Source of the DNA: Sandaracinaceae bacterium
GTDB lineage: Bacteria; Myxococcota_A; Polyangia; Polyangiales; Sandaracinaceae
NCBI GenBank assembly: GCA_020633195.1
Contig: JACKEC010000014.1
Span: 806,001-870,000 of the forward strand
Length of the DNA: 64,000 nt
Reading direction: 5' to 3'
The translations under genes were made by a program, and so were the position numbers. Numbering within the stretch: position 1 is the stretch's first letter; each line of letters opens with the position of its first letter. Of the stretch, positions 13,801 through 22,647 are shown in pieces. The notes beneath the pieces are model-generated. The model was not told the DNA's origin. It saw nothing but the letters and a program-made list of their open reading frames with translations, and did not search any database.

Positions 13801-16800
13801 AGCCCTCGGCTCCGACGCCGCGCGGGTCGCCGCGGTGGAGGGAGCGATCGCCCCCGACCGCGTCTCCCCGACGCTCGCGGGCGCGGTGACCGAAGCGATC
13901 GAGCGACTCGGCGAGAGAGATCCAGCCGTCGCGGCGCGCCTGGCGCTGCGGGCGAGCGACGCGCTCGGTCCCGTCGGAGGAGGCCTGCGGCGCCTCGCGG
14001 CGCGGCTCGCCAACGCGACCGGGCACCCGGAGCTGCGCCGCGACGCGCTCGAGCGAGAGCTCGCCACCCGGCAGGGGGACGAGCACCTCGCCGTCCTGCG
14101 AGACATCGCGGCCCTCCATCGCGACACCGGGGATCGCGCCGCCGAGGCCCGGACGCACCTCCGCATCCTGGGCGCTCACGCGCACGACACCGCGTCGCTG
14201 GAGCGGCTCGCGGAGCTGTACGCCGAGACCGGAGAGACCGACCGCCTCCTCGCGGTGCTCGCGCTCCGCCTGGAGTCGAGCACCGACAAGACGAGCACGC
14301 TCCTCGAGATGGCGGCCGCGCACGCCAAGCTGCGGGGCGACGTCGACCGCGCCGAGGCGTTCCTGCGGAAGACGTGGTCGGCGGACGGCGACGACGAGGC
14401 GGGGCTGATCCGCGCCGCGACCGCGCTCGCCGAGCTCGGCCGCGCGCGCCCCGCGGTGGAGCTGCTCCGCGAGGTCGGGCGCCAGCTCGCGCGGGCCCGC
14501 GCGGCCACGGTCTACCGCCACGCCGTGCAGATCGCGTGGCGGGTGGCCCACGATCCCCGGCTCGCGCTCGCGACCGCCACCGAGGGGCTCGAGCGCGCGC
14601 CGGGGAACGGGCCGCTGCTGGTGTCGTTCGAGCAGCTCGCGCTCGAGCTGCGCGACATCGACCTCGCCGAGGCGACCTACGCGGCGCTGATCGAGCGGGC
14701 GATGGGACCCAACGGTCGCCGCTCCTTGCGCTACCGGCGCGCGCGGTGGCTCGAGCGCTACGGCGACTCCGAGCGCGCCCTGTCGGCCTACCTCGAGGCG
14801 GTCGAGCGGCACCCGCAGGCCGGGGTGATCTACGCCTCGATCGAGCGGCTCGCCCGGCGACAAGGGGACTTGCAATCCCTCGCTCGCGCCGCCCAGGCCC
14901 TCAGCGAGCGCGCGGCCCACCCCGCCGTGCGCGTCCGGATGGCGCAGGTCGCCGCGGAGATCTTCGAGCACGAGCTCGCGGCGCCGGAGAAGGCGTTCTC
15001 GATCCTCGTCGACATGTGGGAGCAGTCGGGCGACTCGACCATCGAGACCAACCTCTCCCGCATCGCCGGCCACCTCCTCGAGTCCGATCGCGCGCAGGGG
15101 GAGGCCGCCTTCTCGCGGGTCCTCGGGGTGCTCCGGAAGCACGCCGACGACGCCTGGATGGGGGAGGCCAAGGCGCGCCTGCTGCTCCGCATCGGGCGCC
15201 TCCACGCGATCGGCCGACGCGATCTCGGCGCCGCGGAGGCCACGGTGGAGGAGGCGCTCGCGACCGCGCGGGAGGAGGGCGAGGATCCGGACCTCATCGC
15301 CGACCTGAACCTCGAGCTCGCGACCTGGCTCTTCGAGGCCGCGCGCCGCGACGACGCAGCGGCGCGGGTCCGAGCTGCGCTCGAGGCCAAGCCCACCCAC
15401 GCCGCCGGCCGCGCCCTCGCCGAGCAGCTCGGCGTCGAGCTCGCGCCTCTCTCCGAGGTGGAAGCCGCGACCACCGAGAGCGGCGACCCCTTCTCCGACT
15501 GGGGCGACCTGGACGAGGAGGCGCCTGCCGAAGCGGACGCCGCTTCGGCCCCGGAAGCGTCTGAAGACGCGGAGGACGAAGACGCGGAGGACGAAGACGC
15601 CGAGGACGAAGACGCCGAGGACGAAGACGCCGAGGACGAAGACGCCGAGGACGAAGACGCCGAGGACGAAGACGCCGAGGACGAAGACGCCGAGGACGAG
15701 GACGGCGGTGAAGCCGAGGTCATCGTCTATGAGCAGGGCGACGAGGCGGACGCGGACGACGAGGCGGACGCGGACGACGAAGGGGAAGCGGGCGACGAAG
15801 CGGACGCGCCCGACGAAGAGGACGCGGACGACGAAGAGGACGGGGACGACGAGGAGGACGACGCCGTCGGCGATGCGGACTCGGGCCCGGACTCGGACTC
15901 GGACGCGGACGCGGACTCGGACAGCGACGACGAGCACGACGACGAGCACGACGACGAGCACGACGACGAGCACGACGACGAGCACGAGCACGAGCACGAC
16001 GACGAGCACGACGACGAGCACGAGCACGAGGACGAGCACGAGGACGAGGACGAGGACGAGGACGAGCACGGGGACGACCACGAGCACGACGACGAGGACG
16101 ACTCGGACGACGACTCGGACGACGACTCGGACGACGACTCGGACGACGACTCGGACGACGACTCGGACGACGACTCGGACGACGACTCGGAGGACGACTC
16201 GGAGGACGAGTCCGGTGACGACACGGTCTTCGAGGGCCGCCCCAGCTTCGAGCGCTGGGCTCCGGCCTCACCGCCCGGGCAGTCCGTGCCGTCTCGGCCT
16301 CCCCCTAGCCTCGCCTGGGTCTCCGCGCCGAGCGCCGAGCCGCAGACGCCGGAGGAGATGGAGGGGGTCGCCCGAGATCTCATCGCGCGTGGCGGCGGCA
16401 ACGCGATGACGCAGGCGGTCGGGCTGCTGCGCGACGCGCTCGCGATCGAGCCGCATCGGCTGACCGCGGCTCGCGCGCTCGCCGACCTCTCGAGCGAGGC
16501 GGTCCCACCGCGCCTCCACCACCTCGCGCGCGGGCTGGTCTCGCTCATCGACGACCAGCTCACGAACCCCGAGCCGATCCGCGCCGCGCTCCCCTCGGAG
16601 CTCAACGACTGGCTGCGCGGCGGGGCCCTGTCCACGAACCGTCAGCTCTGGCGGATGCTCTGGGAGCACGCGCTCCCGATCTTCCGCGAGCGCCTCGACC
16701 GCGACCTCGAGCCCAACGAGCGCGTCCTGCGGATCGCGACCAACTCGGTCTCACGCGCGTTCGTCCGGGCGCTCGAGGCGCTCCGCGTCGTCGACCTGCC

Positions 16801-17344
16801 GATCTTCTACTACCGCGCGAGCCAGGACTCGCGCGTCCACATCTACAGGACCGCGCCCCCGACGCTGCTCGCCGAGGGGCCCTTCGCGCCGGACGAGGAC
16901 GGCATGTGCTTCGCGCTCGGCCGAATCGTCGAGCTCTCCCGCCCCGACCACCTCCTCATCGCCACCCTCGCTCCCGAGCGCGCGCGGGCCGTCGTCGGCG
17001 GCGTGAGCGCCGCGTTCGGTCCCGCCGAGGACGGCGGCTCGATCTCGCGGGAGGCCGCGGCCGTCGCCAGCGAGCTCTGGGGGCTCATCCCCGCGCGCAC
17101 GCAGGCCGAGGTCCGCGAGCTGCTCCTGTCGACCGAGCGCTGGGACGACGTCGACGCCACCCGCGACGCCTCGGCGCTCGCCGCGGATCGCGCCGGGCTG
17201 ATGGCGTGCGGCGACCTCGGCAAGGCCATCCGCGCGATGGTCGACGGACCCCTGAACGACGAAGCGGCGCTGACCGAGGCCCTCGCCTCCAGTCGCGCCG
17301 CTGCGCTGGCCAGGTTCGCGTTCGGTCAACTCGCCGAACGCTGA
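10847..17344 (+). CDS. Giant TPR protein with DUF4388-like N-terminus and acidic repeat tract
   Basis: 2165 residues from ATG 10847. The first 65 residues (ALSPSPIALFLLGLAERG, GGRRVVLSGGRVVDIRPGD) resemble a DUF4388/PATAN module. Residues about 290-1540 are Ala/Arg/Glu-rich helical repeats of TPR type (for example RFGRTWEERYGSIEEAARAYREA). About 1565-1793 is an extremely acidic tract of three consecutive repeat types (DAEDE, DDEH, DDSD). The final 370 residues form a separate globular domain (YYRASQDSRVHIYRT, FALGRIVELSRPDHLL). There is no signal peptide or membrane helix, so it is probably a large cytoplasmic scaffold. The function is unknown. Confidence 0.85.
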   Translation: MHGRALSPSPIALFLLGLAERGADGAVEVGGRRVVLSGGRVVDIRPGDDDGNLLDYLRDSGRVSAAPLAQCAERAARDGVPLARALLSARLLSGAALDDVHRRLWLDRLVRGMARASAEGREPTALQAHSGDTPAAEGVGLVPLVLDALERRAADEDAGHVGARADRLLEWLPGPHAEAARRWARFAPEAGSAKIADVLKSAPAAASRIAALVRAGLARIVSATTPPAPEPRTSQIPAPPASDPPPAIPREIEDRTSLPPARTPAVQLDPGESAVFGDESSLDPTLPYLPEAVATLDDPLDEVERAVASLEQADASGSARAAAWKRFGRTWEERYGSIEEAARAYREAAAADETDDEALALASDRCAAVGRRDLALAYAAAAVNAHPSGPKRAAALLRYALLCRRLGDLDEAIAATKAATETAPNAGDPLELAIELWCEIGRPVDAAATAIDAAERVRAKEPERALRFVALAQGLDPSNPDHAEAYARALSHNGYAEASVAVRADVARRTRDPELCRALLLAAAESAEVSGRPALAATLLTRAFDREPHLEVLYEPLDADLAQSEDTLERAVLLEEMAAAAPEESRAVWLTRAAEARLDLPTDGSWEIELRARALEIDPEHEGNLAAIREQALARDDDRLLADAIERALLRGRWATSAAQTPMLEELARVAEESLSAPKRAAWAWERLAAIDPEAPAPPRQLMRLSPALVAHQARTEELEAALKTPAEGRRLEAIRELADHLRDDSEHRLRAISLYREVLDAVPDATRAADALERLLRLEADEYLEAKTLQRRAETADRRGDRIRILGRLAALHVLRRDLREAAIVCRQMLAELPSHREASIRLRRAACRLRDRELLREALASEAQVPLPPAARARVLTALALELELASSVDEAISCAEGALAADPGSSEAALLVARHLPSVEDPRAALAVVRSVFGDSPPMLATWAQAARDAGEHALMNEALDAWAQVAKYDGEPWAMRLGALPALGSDAARVAAVEGAIAPDRVSPTLAGAVTEAIERLGERDPAVAARLALRASDALGPVGGGLRRLAARLANATGHPELRRDALERELATRQGDEHLAVLRDIAALHRDTGDRAAEARTHLRILGAHAHDTASLERLAELYAETGETDRLLAVLALRLESSTDKTSTLLEMAAAHAKLRGDVDRAEAFLRKTWSADGDDEAGLIRAATALAELGRARPAVELLREVGRQLARARAATVYRHAVQIAWRVAHDPRLALATATEGLERAPGNGPLLVSFEQLALELRDIDLAEATYAALIERAMGPNGRRSLRYRRARWLERYGDSERALSAYLEAVERHPQAGVIYASIERLARRQGDLQSLARAAQALSERAAHPAVRVRMAQVAAEIFEHELAAPEKAFSILVDMWEQSGDSTIETNLSRIAGHLLESDRAQGEAAFSRVLGVLRKHADDAWMGEAKARLLLRIGRLHAIGRRDLGAAEATVEEALATAREEGEDPDLIADLNLELATWLFEAARRDDAAARVRAALEAKPTHAAGRALAEQLGVELAPLSEVEAATTESGDPFSDWGDLDEEAPAEADAASAPEASEDAEDEDAEDEDAEDEDAEDEDAEDEDAEDEDAEDEDAEDEDAEDEDGGEAEVIVYEQGDEADADDEADADDEGEAGDEADAPDEEDADDEEDGDDEEDDAVGDADSGPDSDSDADADSDSDDEHDDEHDDEHDDEHDDEHEHEHDDEHDDEHEHEDEHEDEDEDEDEHGDDHEHDDEDDSDDDSDDDSDDDSDDDSDDDSDDDSDDDSEDDSEDESGDDTVFEGRPSFERWAPASPPGQSVPSRPPPSLAWVSAPSAEPQTPEEMEGVARDLIARGGGNAMTQAVGLLRDALAIEPHRLTAARALADLSSEAVPPRLHHLARGLVSLIDDQLTNPEPIRAALPSELNDWLRGGALSTNRQLWRMLWEHALPIFRERLDRDLEPNERVLRIATNSVSRAFVRALEALRVVDLPIFYYRASQDSRVHIYRTAPPTLLAEGPFAPDEDGMCFALGRIVELSRPDHLLIATLAPERARAVVGGVSAAFGPAEDGGSISREAAAVASELWGLIPARTQAEVRELLLSTERWDDVDATRDASALAADRAGLMACGDLGKAIRAMVDGPLNDEAALTEALASSRAAALARFAFGQLAER
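15566..15700 (+). repeat. Intragenic 15-bp tandem repeat, 9 copies (encodes DAEDE)
   Basis: Nine head-to-tail units of GACGCCGAGGACGAA, exact for copies 3 to 8 and with one third-position change in copies 1, 2 and 9. The near-identity at nucleotide level indicates recent slippage or recombination and makes copy number likely to vary between strains. Confidence 0.92.
15926..16021 (+). repeat. Intragenic 12-bp tandem repeat (encodes DDEH)
   Basis: At least five exact GACGACGAGCAC units begin at 15926, then the array becomes interrupted by GAGCAC units. The protein is alternating Asp/Glu and His, a plausible metal-chelating or pH-responsive segment; that role is inference. Confidence 0.88.
16098..16200 (+). 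repeat. Intragenic 12-bp tandem repeat (encodes DDSD)
   Basis: About eight units of GACGACTCGGAC, nearly identical, then drifting to EDDS-type units. The product is an Asp/Ser repeat with SD/DS acidic sites, similar in composition to phosphophoryn or clumping-factor linkers. The tract is directly adjacent to the DDEH array. Confidence 0.88.
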
Positions 17345-17354
17345 CCCGAGTCGA

Positions 17355-18038
17355 TCAGGTGGTCCCGGCGCGGCAGGTCGCGTCGCAGGCGACGTGCAAG
17401 TCGTCCTGCCCCGGCTGACAGGCGGGGAGGCAGATGTTCTCGCCCATGTCGTCCGTCAGGCAGGTGCTCAGGCAGTCGCGGCAGAGCTGGATCGGGTAGA
17501 TGAACTCGTCGCTCACCACCTCGGCGCCGCCGGCGGTGTGGCCGATGGCCTTGACCGAGATCACGATCGTCGCGTCGTCACCCGCGACCGCGCCGAGCTC
17601 GGCGACGTAGGCCGGGGGGACGAGCTGCGCGGAGCCGATGCCGACGCCAGCCGCGTCGCCGTCCCCGGACGGGACCGCCGAGCCGCCCGACGGGATCGTG
17701 AAGGGGTTCGGCCCCGTGAAGCCGAGGGGGTTGTTGCCGATGTCGCGGATCTCGACCTCGACCGCCTCGACCTGCATCACGTTCGGATCGGCCATCACCG
17801 GGAAGCCGGTCACGCCGTTCCGCGAGAGGTTGAGCAGCTGGTTCTGGTAAAGCAGGAACGCGTCGTAGTGGTTCCCGGGGATCCCGACGTCGAGGTACCC
17901 GATCGTTCGGACCGCCCCGCTGGCGGTGAAGGTGCACGCGTCGTCGGGCGCCAGCACGCCTCCGATGATCAGGCCCGGATTTCCGGGAGCGCAGCCACCG
18001 AGAACCAACAGAGCCATCACGACCAGCGCCTTACGCAT
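17355..18038 (-). CDS. Cys-rich lipoprotein of unknown function
   Basis: 227 residues from ATG 18038, preceded by a good ribosome site (GGAGG, five bases before ATG). The lipobox is LVLGGC (Cys16). The middle is beta-rich (GAVRTIGYLDVGIPGNHYDAF, VEVEIRDIGNN); the C-terminal 45 residues hold about seven cysteines (CRDCLSTC, ICLPAC, CDATC), suggesting disulfide bonds outside the cytoplasm. No family recognised. It lies 26 bp after aroKB, so it is probably the last gene of the pil-aro transcript. Confidence 0.75.
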   Translation of the reverse strand: MRKALVVMALLVLGGCAPGNPGLIIGGVLAPDDACTFTASGAVRTIGYLDVGIPGNHYDAFLLYQNQLLNLSRNGVTGFPVMADPNVMQVEAVEVEIRDIGNNPLGFTGPNPFTIPSGGSAVPSGDGDAAGVGIGSAQLVPPAYVAELGAVAGDDATIVISVKAIGHTAGGAEVVSDEFIYPIQLCRDCLSTCLTDDMGENICLPACQPGQDDLHVACDATCRAGTT

Positions 18039-18064
18039 GTTTCCTCCAGCACGTTCGCACGCGA

Positions 18065-19612
18065 TCACTCTACCGAGCGCGGAGGCCCAAGACCAAATTC
18101 GTGCATCAACGGGATCCCCTCGACCCGCACCTCCCCCGGCGCCCCGGGGATCACGAAGTGCACGCTCCCGCCCTGCCGCTTCTTGTCGGCGCCCACGAAA
18201 TCGCGGGCGCGGGTGTCCCAGTAGGCGTCCACGTCCACCGGGAGCCTCAAGCTCGACAGCAAGCTCCGCATGCGCGCCTCGTGGGCCGGCGCGCGCTCGT
18301 CACCGAGCGCGCCTGCCACGCGAAACGCCGCGATCAGCCCGAGCGCGACGGCCTCACCGTGGCGGACCTCGGAGAAGCCGCGGGCCGCCTCGATCGCGTG
18401 GCCGATCGTGTGGCCGAGGTTGAGCACGCGACGCCAGCCGCCCTCGCGCTCGTCGAGCGCGACGACGCGCGCCTTGAGGCGGACGGACCGGCGGATGGCG
18501 CGGCCGAGCGCCGCCGAGTCCCGGGCGACGAGCGCCGCCGCGTCCTCTTCGAGCGCGCGGACCGCGGCCTCCGAGTCGAGCCACGCCGACTTCACGACCT
18601 CGGCGAGCCCCGCGTACAGCTCGACGTCGGGCAACGTCGTCAGCGTCTCGACGTCGATCAGCACGTGCTCGGGCTGATGGAACGCGCCGACGAGGTTCTT
18701 GCCGTGCGCGCGATCGAAGCCCGTCTTGCCTCCCACCGACGAGTCCACCATGGCGAGCGTCGTGGTCGGCACCTGGACGAAGCGCACCCCGCGCAGCAGC
18801 GTGGCCGCCGCGAAGCCCGCGAGGTCACCGACCACGCCGCCGCCGACCGCCACGATGACGGCGCCCCGATCCGCCGACGCGTCGAGCGCCGCGTCCCAGA
18901 TGCGCTCCACGGCGCCGATCGTCTTGTGCTCCTCGCCCGGGTCGAGGACGACGCGCGTGGACGCGCCGAGCGCCTCGGCGATGGGCGCGCCCCACGGGCC
19001 GTCGACGTTCGCGTCGGTGACCACGATCACCGACGTCGGCGCGAGCGCAGAGACCACCTCGGGCAGCCGGTCCCGGTGATCGAACGCGACACGATAGCTC
19101 CTGGCGCCGAGGGGGACGGCGACCGCGTCGCGTCCGATCGCCGCCAGCGCCTCCGACATCACCTCGGCCTCGGAGCGGTCCGTCGAGATCGTGGCGTGGC
19201 ACTCGGCGTACGCGTCGGCACGCGCCGCGTTCCTCGCTTCGAGCTCCGCCGCGAGAGGTCGCGTCGCCCCGTCGCCGATGCGCGCGCGGAGCGTCTCCAC
19301 CTTCGCCGTCAACGTCAGGAGCGTCCCGACCTCGAGGAGCCGCCGTCGCAGCGCGACGTCCGTGACGGTGCCGCCACCGAGCGCGACCACCGCGGGGGGC
19401 TCCTCGAGCAGCCGACGGGCGGCGTCTCGCTCGATCGCTCGGAAGGCCGCCTCTCCCTCCTCCGCGAAGATCGTGGCGATGGGCCGGCCTCGCTCCTCCT
19501 CGATCCGAGCGTCCAGATCGACGAAGCGCGCGTCCAGCCGTTCGGCCAGCGCGCGCCCCAGTGTCGATTTCCCGGCGCCCATCGGGCCGGAGAGGAAGAC
19601 CCACGCGTCCAT
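18065..19612 (-). CDS. aroKB: Fused shikimate kinase / 3-dehydroquinate synthase
   Basis: 515 residues. Residues 1-165 are shikimate kinase (Walker A GPMGAGKST, DLD, VALGGG lid region). Residues about 170-515 are 3-dehydroquinate synthase with the NAD site GGGVVGDLAGFAAAT, PTTTLAMVDSSVGGKTG, and metal ligands in LAEVVKSA and the NLGHTIGHAIE helix. The two enzymes catalyse steps 5 and 2 of the shikimate pathway. In many proteobacteria aroK and aroB follow pilQ as separate genes; here they are one polypeptide in the same place, 30 bp after pilQ. Confidence 0.95.
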   Translation of the reverse strand: MDAWVFLSGPMGAGKSTLGRALAERLDARFVDLDARIEEERGRPIATIFAEEGEAAFRAIERDAARRLLEEPPAVVALGGGTVTDVALRRRLLEVGTLLTLTAKVETLRARIGDGATRPLAAELEARNAARADAYAECHATISTDRSEAEVMSEALAAIGRDAVAVPLGARSYRVAFDHRDRLPEVVSALAPTSVIVVTDANVDGPWGAPIAEALGASTRVVLDPGEEHKTIGAVERIWDAALDASADRGAVIVAVGGGVVGDLAGFAAATLLRGVRFVQVPTTTLAMVDSSVGGKTGFDRAHGKNLVGAFHQPEHVLIDVETLTTLPDVELYAGLAEVVKSAWLDSEAAVRALEEDAAALVARDSAALGRAIRRSVRLKARVVALDEREGGWRRVLNLGHTIGHAIEAARGFSEVRHGEAVALGLIAAFRVAGALGDERAPAHEARMRSLLSSLRLPVDVDAYWDTRARDFVGADKKRQGGSVHFVIPGAPGEVRVEGIPLMHEFGLGPPRSVE

Positions 19613-19642
19613 GCCCGAGAGCTTACGACGCGTGGGCTCGGT

Positions 19643-21859
19643 TCACCGTCTCAGTGACTCCGCGCGGTTGACGATGCGCGGCGTCAGGAAGATCAGCAGC
19701 TCGTTGCGCTCGTCCCGGACGCGGCGGCGCTGGAAGAGCACGCCGAGGATCGGGATGTCGCCGAAGAACGGCACCTGGTCGACGTTGCGGCCGGTGTTGC
19801 GGGTGTAGATGCCGCCGATCACCGCCGTGTGGCCGTCCTCGATGAGGAGGTGCGTCTCGGCCTCGCGCTTGAGGATCGTCGGGTCACCGCGCGCCGAGGT
19901 GCGGGTGAAGTCCGGCTCGTCGCGCGTGACCTTCACGTGCATGGAGACCGACCCGTCGGCGGTCACGTGCGGCGTGACGCGCAGCTCGAGCTTCGCCTCC
20001 TGGAACGCGGTCTGAACACCCTGCGCGCTGATCTGCGAGTACGGGATCAACGTGCCCTGCGCGATGTGCGCCTCGTGGTTGTCCAAGGTCAGGATCCGCG
20101 GCGAGCTGATGATGCGGACGACGCCGGTGGCCTCCGCCGCGCTCAACCGCACCGCGAGGTTCACCGTGCCGCCGAGCGCGCCGAGCGTCAGGCCGAGCGC
20201 GCCGCCGGCGCCGGTCGACGTCGTCGCCGGCAGGTTGACCGCGTAGTTCGGCGTCGCGACGCGAGGCGCGAACGGCGTCAGGCCCGCGGTCGGGCTGTTC
20301 TGGTCGTAGTTGCCGCCCGTGACCCCGACGCTCGACGGGAAGATGAGCCCGGTCGGGTTCCCCGTCGCGGTCGACGCGAGGACGTTGCCACCCCACTGGA
20401 TGCCGACGTCGCGGACGTACTGGCTCGTCGCCTCGACGATGCGCGCCTCGACGAGGACCTGCGGCGTCTGGGTGTCGAGCGTGCGGATGAGCTCCTCGAC
20501 GTCGTCGAGGCTCTCGATGGTGTCGCGCACGATCAGGACGTTGGTGCGCTCGTCGACCGACACGTTGCCGCGGGTCGTGAGCAGCTCCTGAACGCGCGGC
20601 GACAGGTCGGTGGCGACCGCGTAGCTGACGGGGATGAGGCGCGTCTCGAGGGGCGCGAGCTCGATCTGCTGCTTCTGCCGCGCGATGGCGAGCTCACGCT
20701 CCTTCTCGAGCGAGGACAGCGGCGCGACGCGGATGAGGTTGCCGCGGCGGACCATGCCGAGGCCCTTGGCCTGGAGGATCACGTCGAGGGCCTGATCCCA
20801 GGGCACGTTCCGCATGCGGATGGTGACGGTGCCCGAGACGTCGTCGCTCGTGACGATGTTCACCCCGCCGACCTCCGCGATGAGGCGGAGGATGTTGTGG
20901 ATGTCGGCGTTGTGGAAGTCGAGGTCGATGCGGCGACCCCGGTAGCTCCGCGTGCCGCGCGCCCGGCCGAGCTGCATCGGCACGTCCGAGAGGAACGCGG
21001 CGACCTCCTCGCTCTCGAGCGTCTCGTCGACCGCGTCGGCGTCCGCGTCCGCGTCGAGCGCCTCGGCCCACGCCTCACGCGCGATGGTGCGCGACCGCGG
21101 CCGCTCCGCGCGCGGCGCCGTCGGCGTGAAGAGCCAGACGATCCGGTCGCCCTCGCGGATGGCCGTCCCCTGCGAGCCGCTCTCCTGGTCGACCTCGATC
21201 ATCGCCCGGCCGCGCTCCTCGCGGACACGCACCCCGCGGACCGCCATGTCGTCGGCCGCGTCCACGGCGAGCGTGCGCGGCACGTTCGACCCGAGGCGCG
21301 TCCCCTCGATCACCAGGCGCGCCGGGCCGCTGCTCGAGGGCAGCGTCCGGAACGTCGCCGAGCGCGAGAGCTGAACGACCACGCGGTCGCGTCCGTCGCG
21401 ACGCTCGACGTGGATCGCGCGGACCTCGGCCGGCCCCGAAGCCTCGGGCGGCGACGCCTCGACCCCCGCGCCCGGGCGCTCGAGGATGAGCTCGATGCGC
21501 CCCGCGGAGGCTCGCACGCGGTGCGTGGCCTGCGCGCTGAGACCCAGCTGCAGGCGCACCCCGCGCGCGGTCGCGCTCGTGGCGGTGGTCGCGACGAGGC
21601 CCGCTCGGCCATCGACGTCGAGCCCCTGGTCGCCGATGCGAGCGCCATCGACCTCCAGGACGACCGAGCGTCCATCGTCGCGCGCCCGCACGGTGTACCG
21701 CGGGACGTCGAAGTCCCCCGTGATCACCACGTGCGCCTGCTGGTCGGATCCGGATACCTCGAGGCCCCGGACCAGTGCTTCGGACGTCTGCGCCGCCGCG
21801 GGTGAGGCGATGGCGACGAGGCAGAGAACGACCGAGAAGGAATGACGGATGCTTCGCAT
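19643..21859 (-). CDS. pilQ: Type IV pilus secretin PilQ
   Basis: 738 residues with a cleavable signal peptide (VVLCLVAIASPAAAQ). Two AMIN-type segments (about 28-125 and 145-245) should bind peptidoglycan. An STN/N0 domain (about 312-385; RRIDLDFHNADIHNILRLIA), a secretin N1 domain (about 410-475) and the secretin barrel domain (about 480-735; VLVEARIVEATSQYVRD, RVTPHVTADGSVSMHVKVTRDEPDF, HTAVIGGIYTRNT) follow. It forms the outer-membrane channel for pilus extrusion. It is separated from pilP by 134 bp containing a strong hairpin. Confidence 0.97.
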   Translation of the reverse strand: MRSIRHSFSVVLCLVAIASPAAAQTSEALVRGLEVSGSDQQAHVVITGDFDVPRYTVRARDDGRSVVLEVDGARIGDQGLDVDGRAGLVATTATSATARGVRLQLGLSAQATHRVRASAGRIELILERPGAGVEASPPEASGPAEVRAIHVERRDGRDRVVVQLSRSATFRTLPSSSGPARLVIEGTRLGSNVPRTLAVDAADDMAVRGVRVREERGRAMIEVDQESGSQGTAIREGDRIVWLFTPTAPRAERPRSRTIAREAWAEALDADADADAVDETLESEEVAAFLSDVPMQLGRARGTRSYRGRRIDLDFHNADIHNILRLIAEVGGVNIVTSDDVSGTVTIRMRNVPWDQALDVILQAKGLGMVRRGNLIRVAPLSSLEKERELAIARQKQQIELAPLETRLIPVSYAVATDLSPRVQELLTTRGNVSVDERTNVLIVRDTIESLDDVEELIRTLDTQTPQVLVEARIVEATSQYVRDVGIQWGGNVLASTATGNPTGLIFPSSVGVTGGNYDQNSPTAGLTPFAPRVATPNYAVNLPATTSTGAGGALGLTLGALGGTVNLAVRLSAAEATGVVRIISSPRILTLDNHEAHIAQGTLIPYSQISAQGVQTAFQEAKLELRVTPHVTADGSVSMHVKVTRDEPDFTRTSARGDPTILKREAETHLLIEDGHTAVIGGIYTRNTGRNVDQVPFFGDIPILGVLFQRRRVRDERNELLIFLTPRIVNRAESLRR

Positions 21860-21942
21860 GAGCTCCTCTGGAGACGGATTCGCAAGGCAATGGTCGGACG
21901 GTCACAGGCTCGAACGCAAAAAAGCGGCAGGGTTCGAAACGC

Positions 21943-21972
21943 CGACGGCCGCCCCCGAGGGAGCGGCCGTCG
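21943..21972 (-). terminator. Intercistronic hairpin between pilP and pilQ
   Basis: CGACGGCCGC (21943-21952) and GCGGCCGTCG (21963-21972) form a perfect 10-bp stem with a 10-base loop about 20 bp after the pilP stop. Six T residues occur in the minus strand at 21923-21918, but 19 bases after the stem, too far for a classical terminator. It may partially attenuate or mark an RNA-processing site that sets the PilQ ratio. Confidence 0.5.
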
Positions 21973-21993
21973 TGGGAGCTCGGCGCGGAGGGC

Positions 21994-22647
21994 CTAGTCC
22001 TCGGTGGACTCGGTCTGCGCCTGACGGATCCCCATGCCGCCGAGCGCGCGCTCCTCGTCCTCGTCGCGGAGCGTGAGGACGCGCGTGAGCGGGGGCCGGT
22101 TGGGCGCCGTGGGATCCTCGCGGATGAGCACGATCTCGGCGTCGCGGATGCGGTCGACGCGCCAGTTGAGCGTGACCGGCAGCTGCTCGGTCCCGCCGAC
22201 CTGCACGACCTCGGAGCGGCCGATGTAGTCGCCGCGGCGCACCACGTGACCGACCCCCTCCGAGTCGATGATCATCGCGCGCGGGTTGGCGAAGCCGGTG
22301 ACGACGCCGATGAGGCGCATCTGATCGATGCCCGTGTCGGGCATCGTCACGTCGCGGCCGCCGCGATCGAGCTCCGGCGGATCGACGACGAACATCGACT
22401 CGAAGCTCCGGAAGGGATCGCGGTTGGTGTCGGACTCGGCGAAGTCTTCGTCGCGGTACGACGCGCCCTCGGGCCCGGCGTCGACCCCGGCGTCGGCCTC
22501 CGCGATCGGGGCGCCCGGCGCGCCCTCCCCGGCCGGCGGGGGCGCGGGCGTCGTGCTGCGACCCACCACCATCGGCTCCTCTTCGCAGCCCGTCGTGGCG
22601 AGCCCGAGGAGCGCGGCGAGCACCAGTACCTTCGTGACCTTGATCAT
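21994..22647 (-). CDS. pilP: Type IV pilus lipoprotein PilP
   Basis: 217 residues; start ATG overlaps the pilO stop (ATGA). The lipobox is LATTGC, followed by a long disordered Pro/Ala linker. The C-terminal beta domain contains LIGVVTGFANPRAMIIDSEG and VVRRGDYIGRSEVVQV, the homology region that contacts the N0 domain of PilQ. It anchors in the inner membrane and couples the PilN/PilO platform to the secretin. Confidence 0.95.
   Translation of the reverse strand: MIKVTKVLVLAALLGLATTGCEEEPMVVGRSTTPAPPPAGEGAPGAPIAEADAGVDAGPEGASYRDEDFAESDTNRDPFRSFESMFVVDPPELDRGGRDVTMPDTGIDQMRLIGVVTGFANPRAMIIDSEGVGHVVRRGDYIGRSEVVQVGGTEQLPVTLNWRVDRIRDAEIVLIREDPTAPNRPPLTRVLTLRDEDEERALGGMGIRQAQTESTED

Noticed and set aside
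12154..15564. 1136-codon forward frame inside the TPR gene
   Set aside because: A frame-shifted shadow with Arg/Pro/Gly composition and no motif.
10802..16087. 1761-codon open frame on the minus strand
   Set aside because: It is the antisense of the TPR protein gene. The product is low-complexity Val/Arg/Leu runs from the acidic repeat DNA, without any domain.
17345..18120. Forward frame over the Cys-rich lipoprotein
   Set aside because: The reverse frame has a lipobox, a good ribosome site and a coherent Cys pattern; the forward frame has none.
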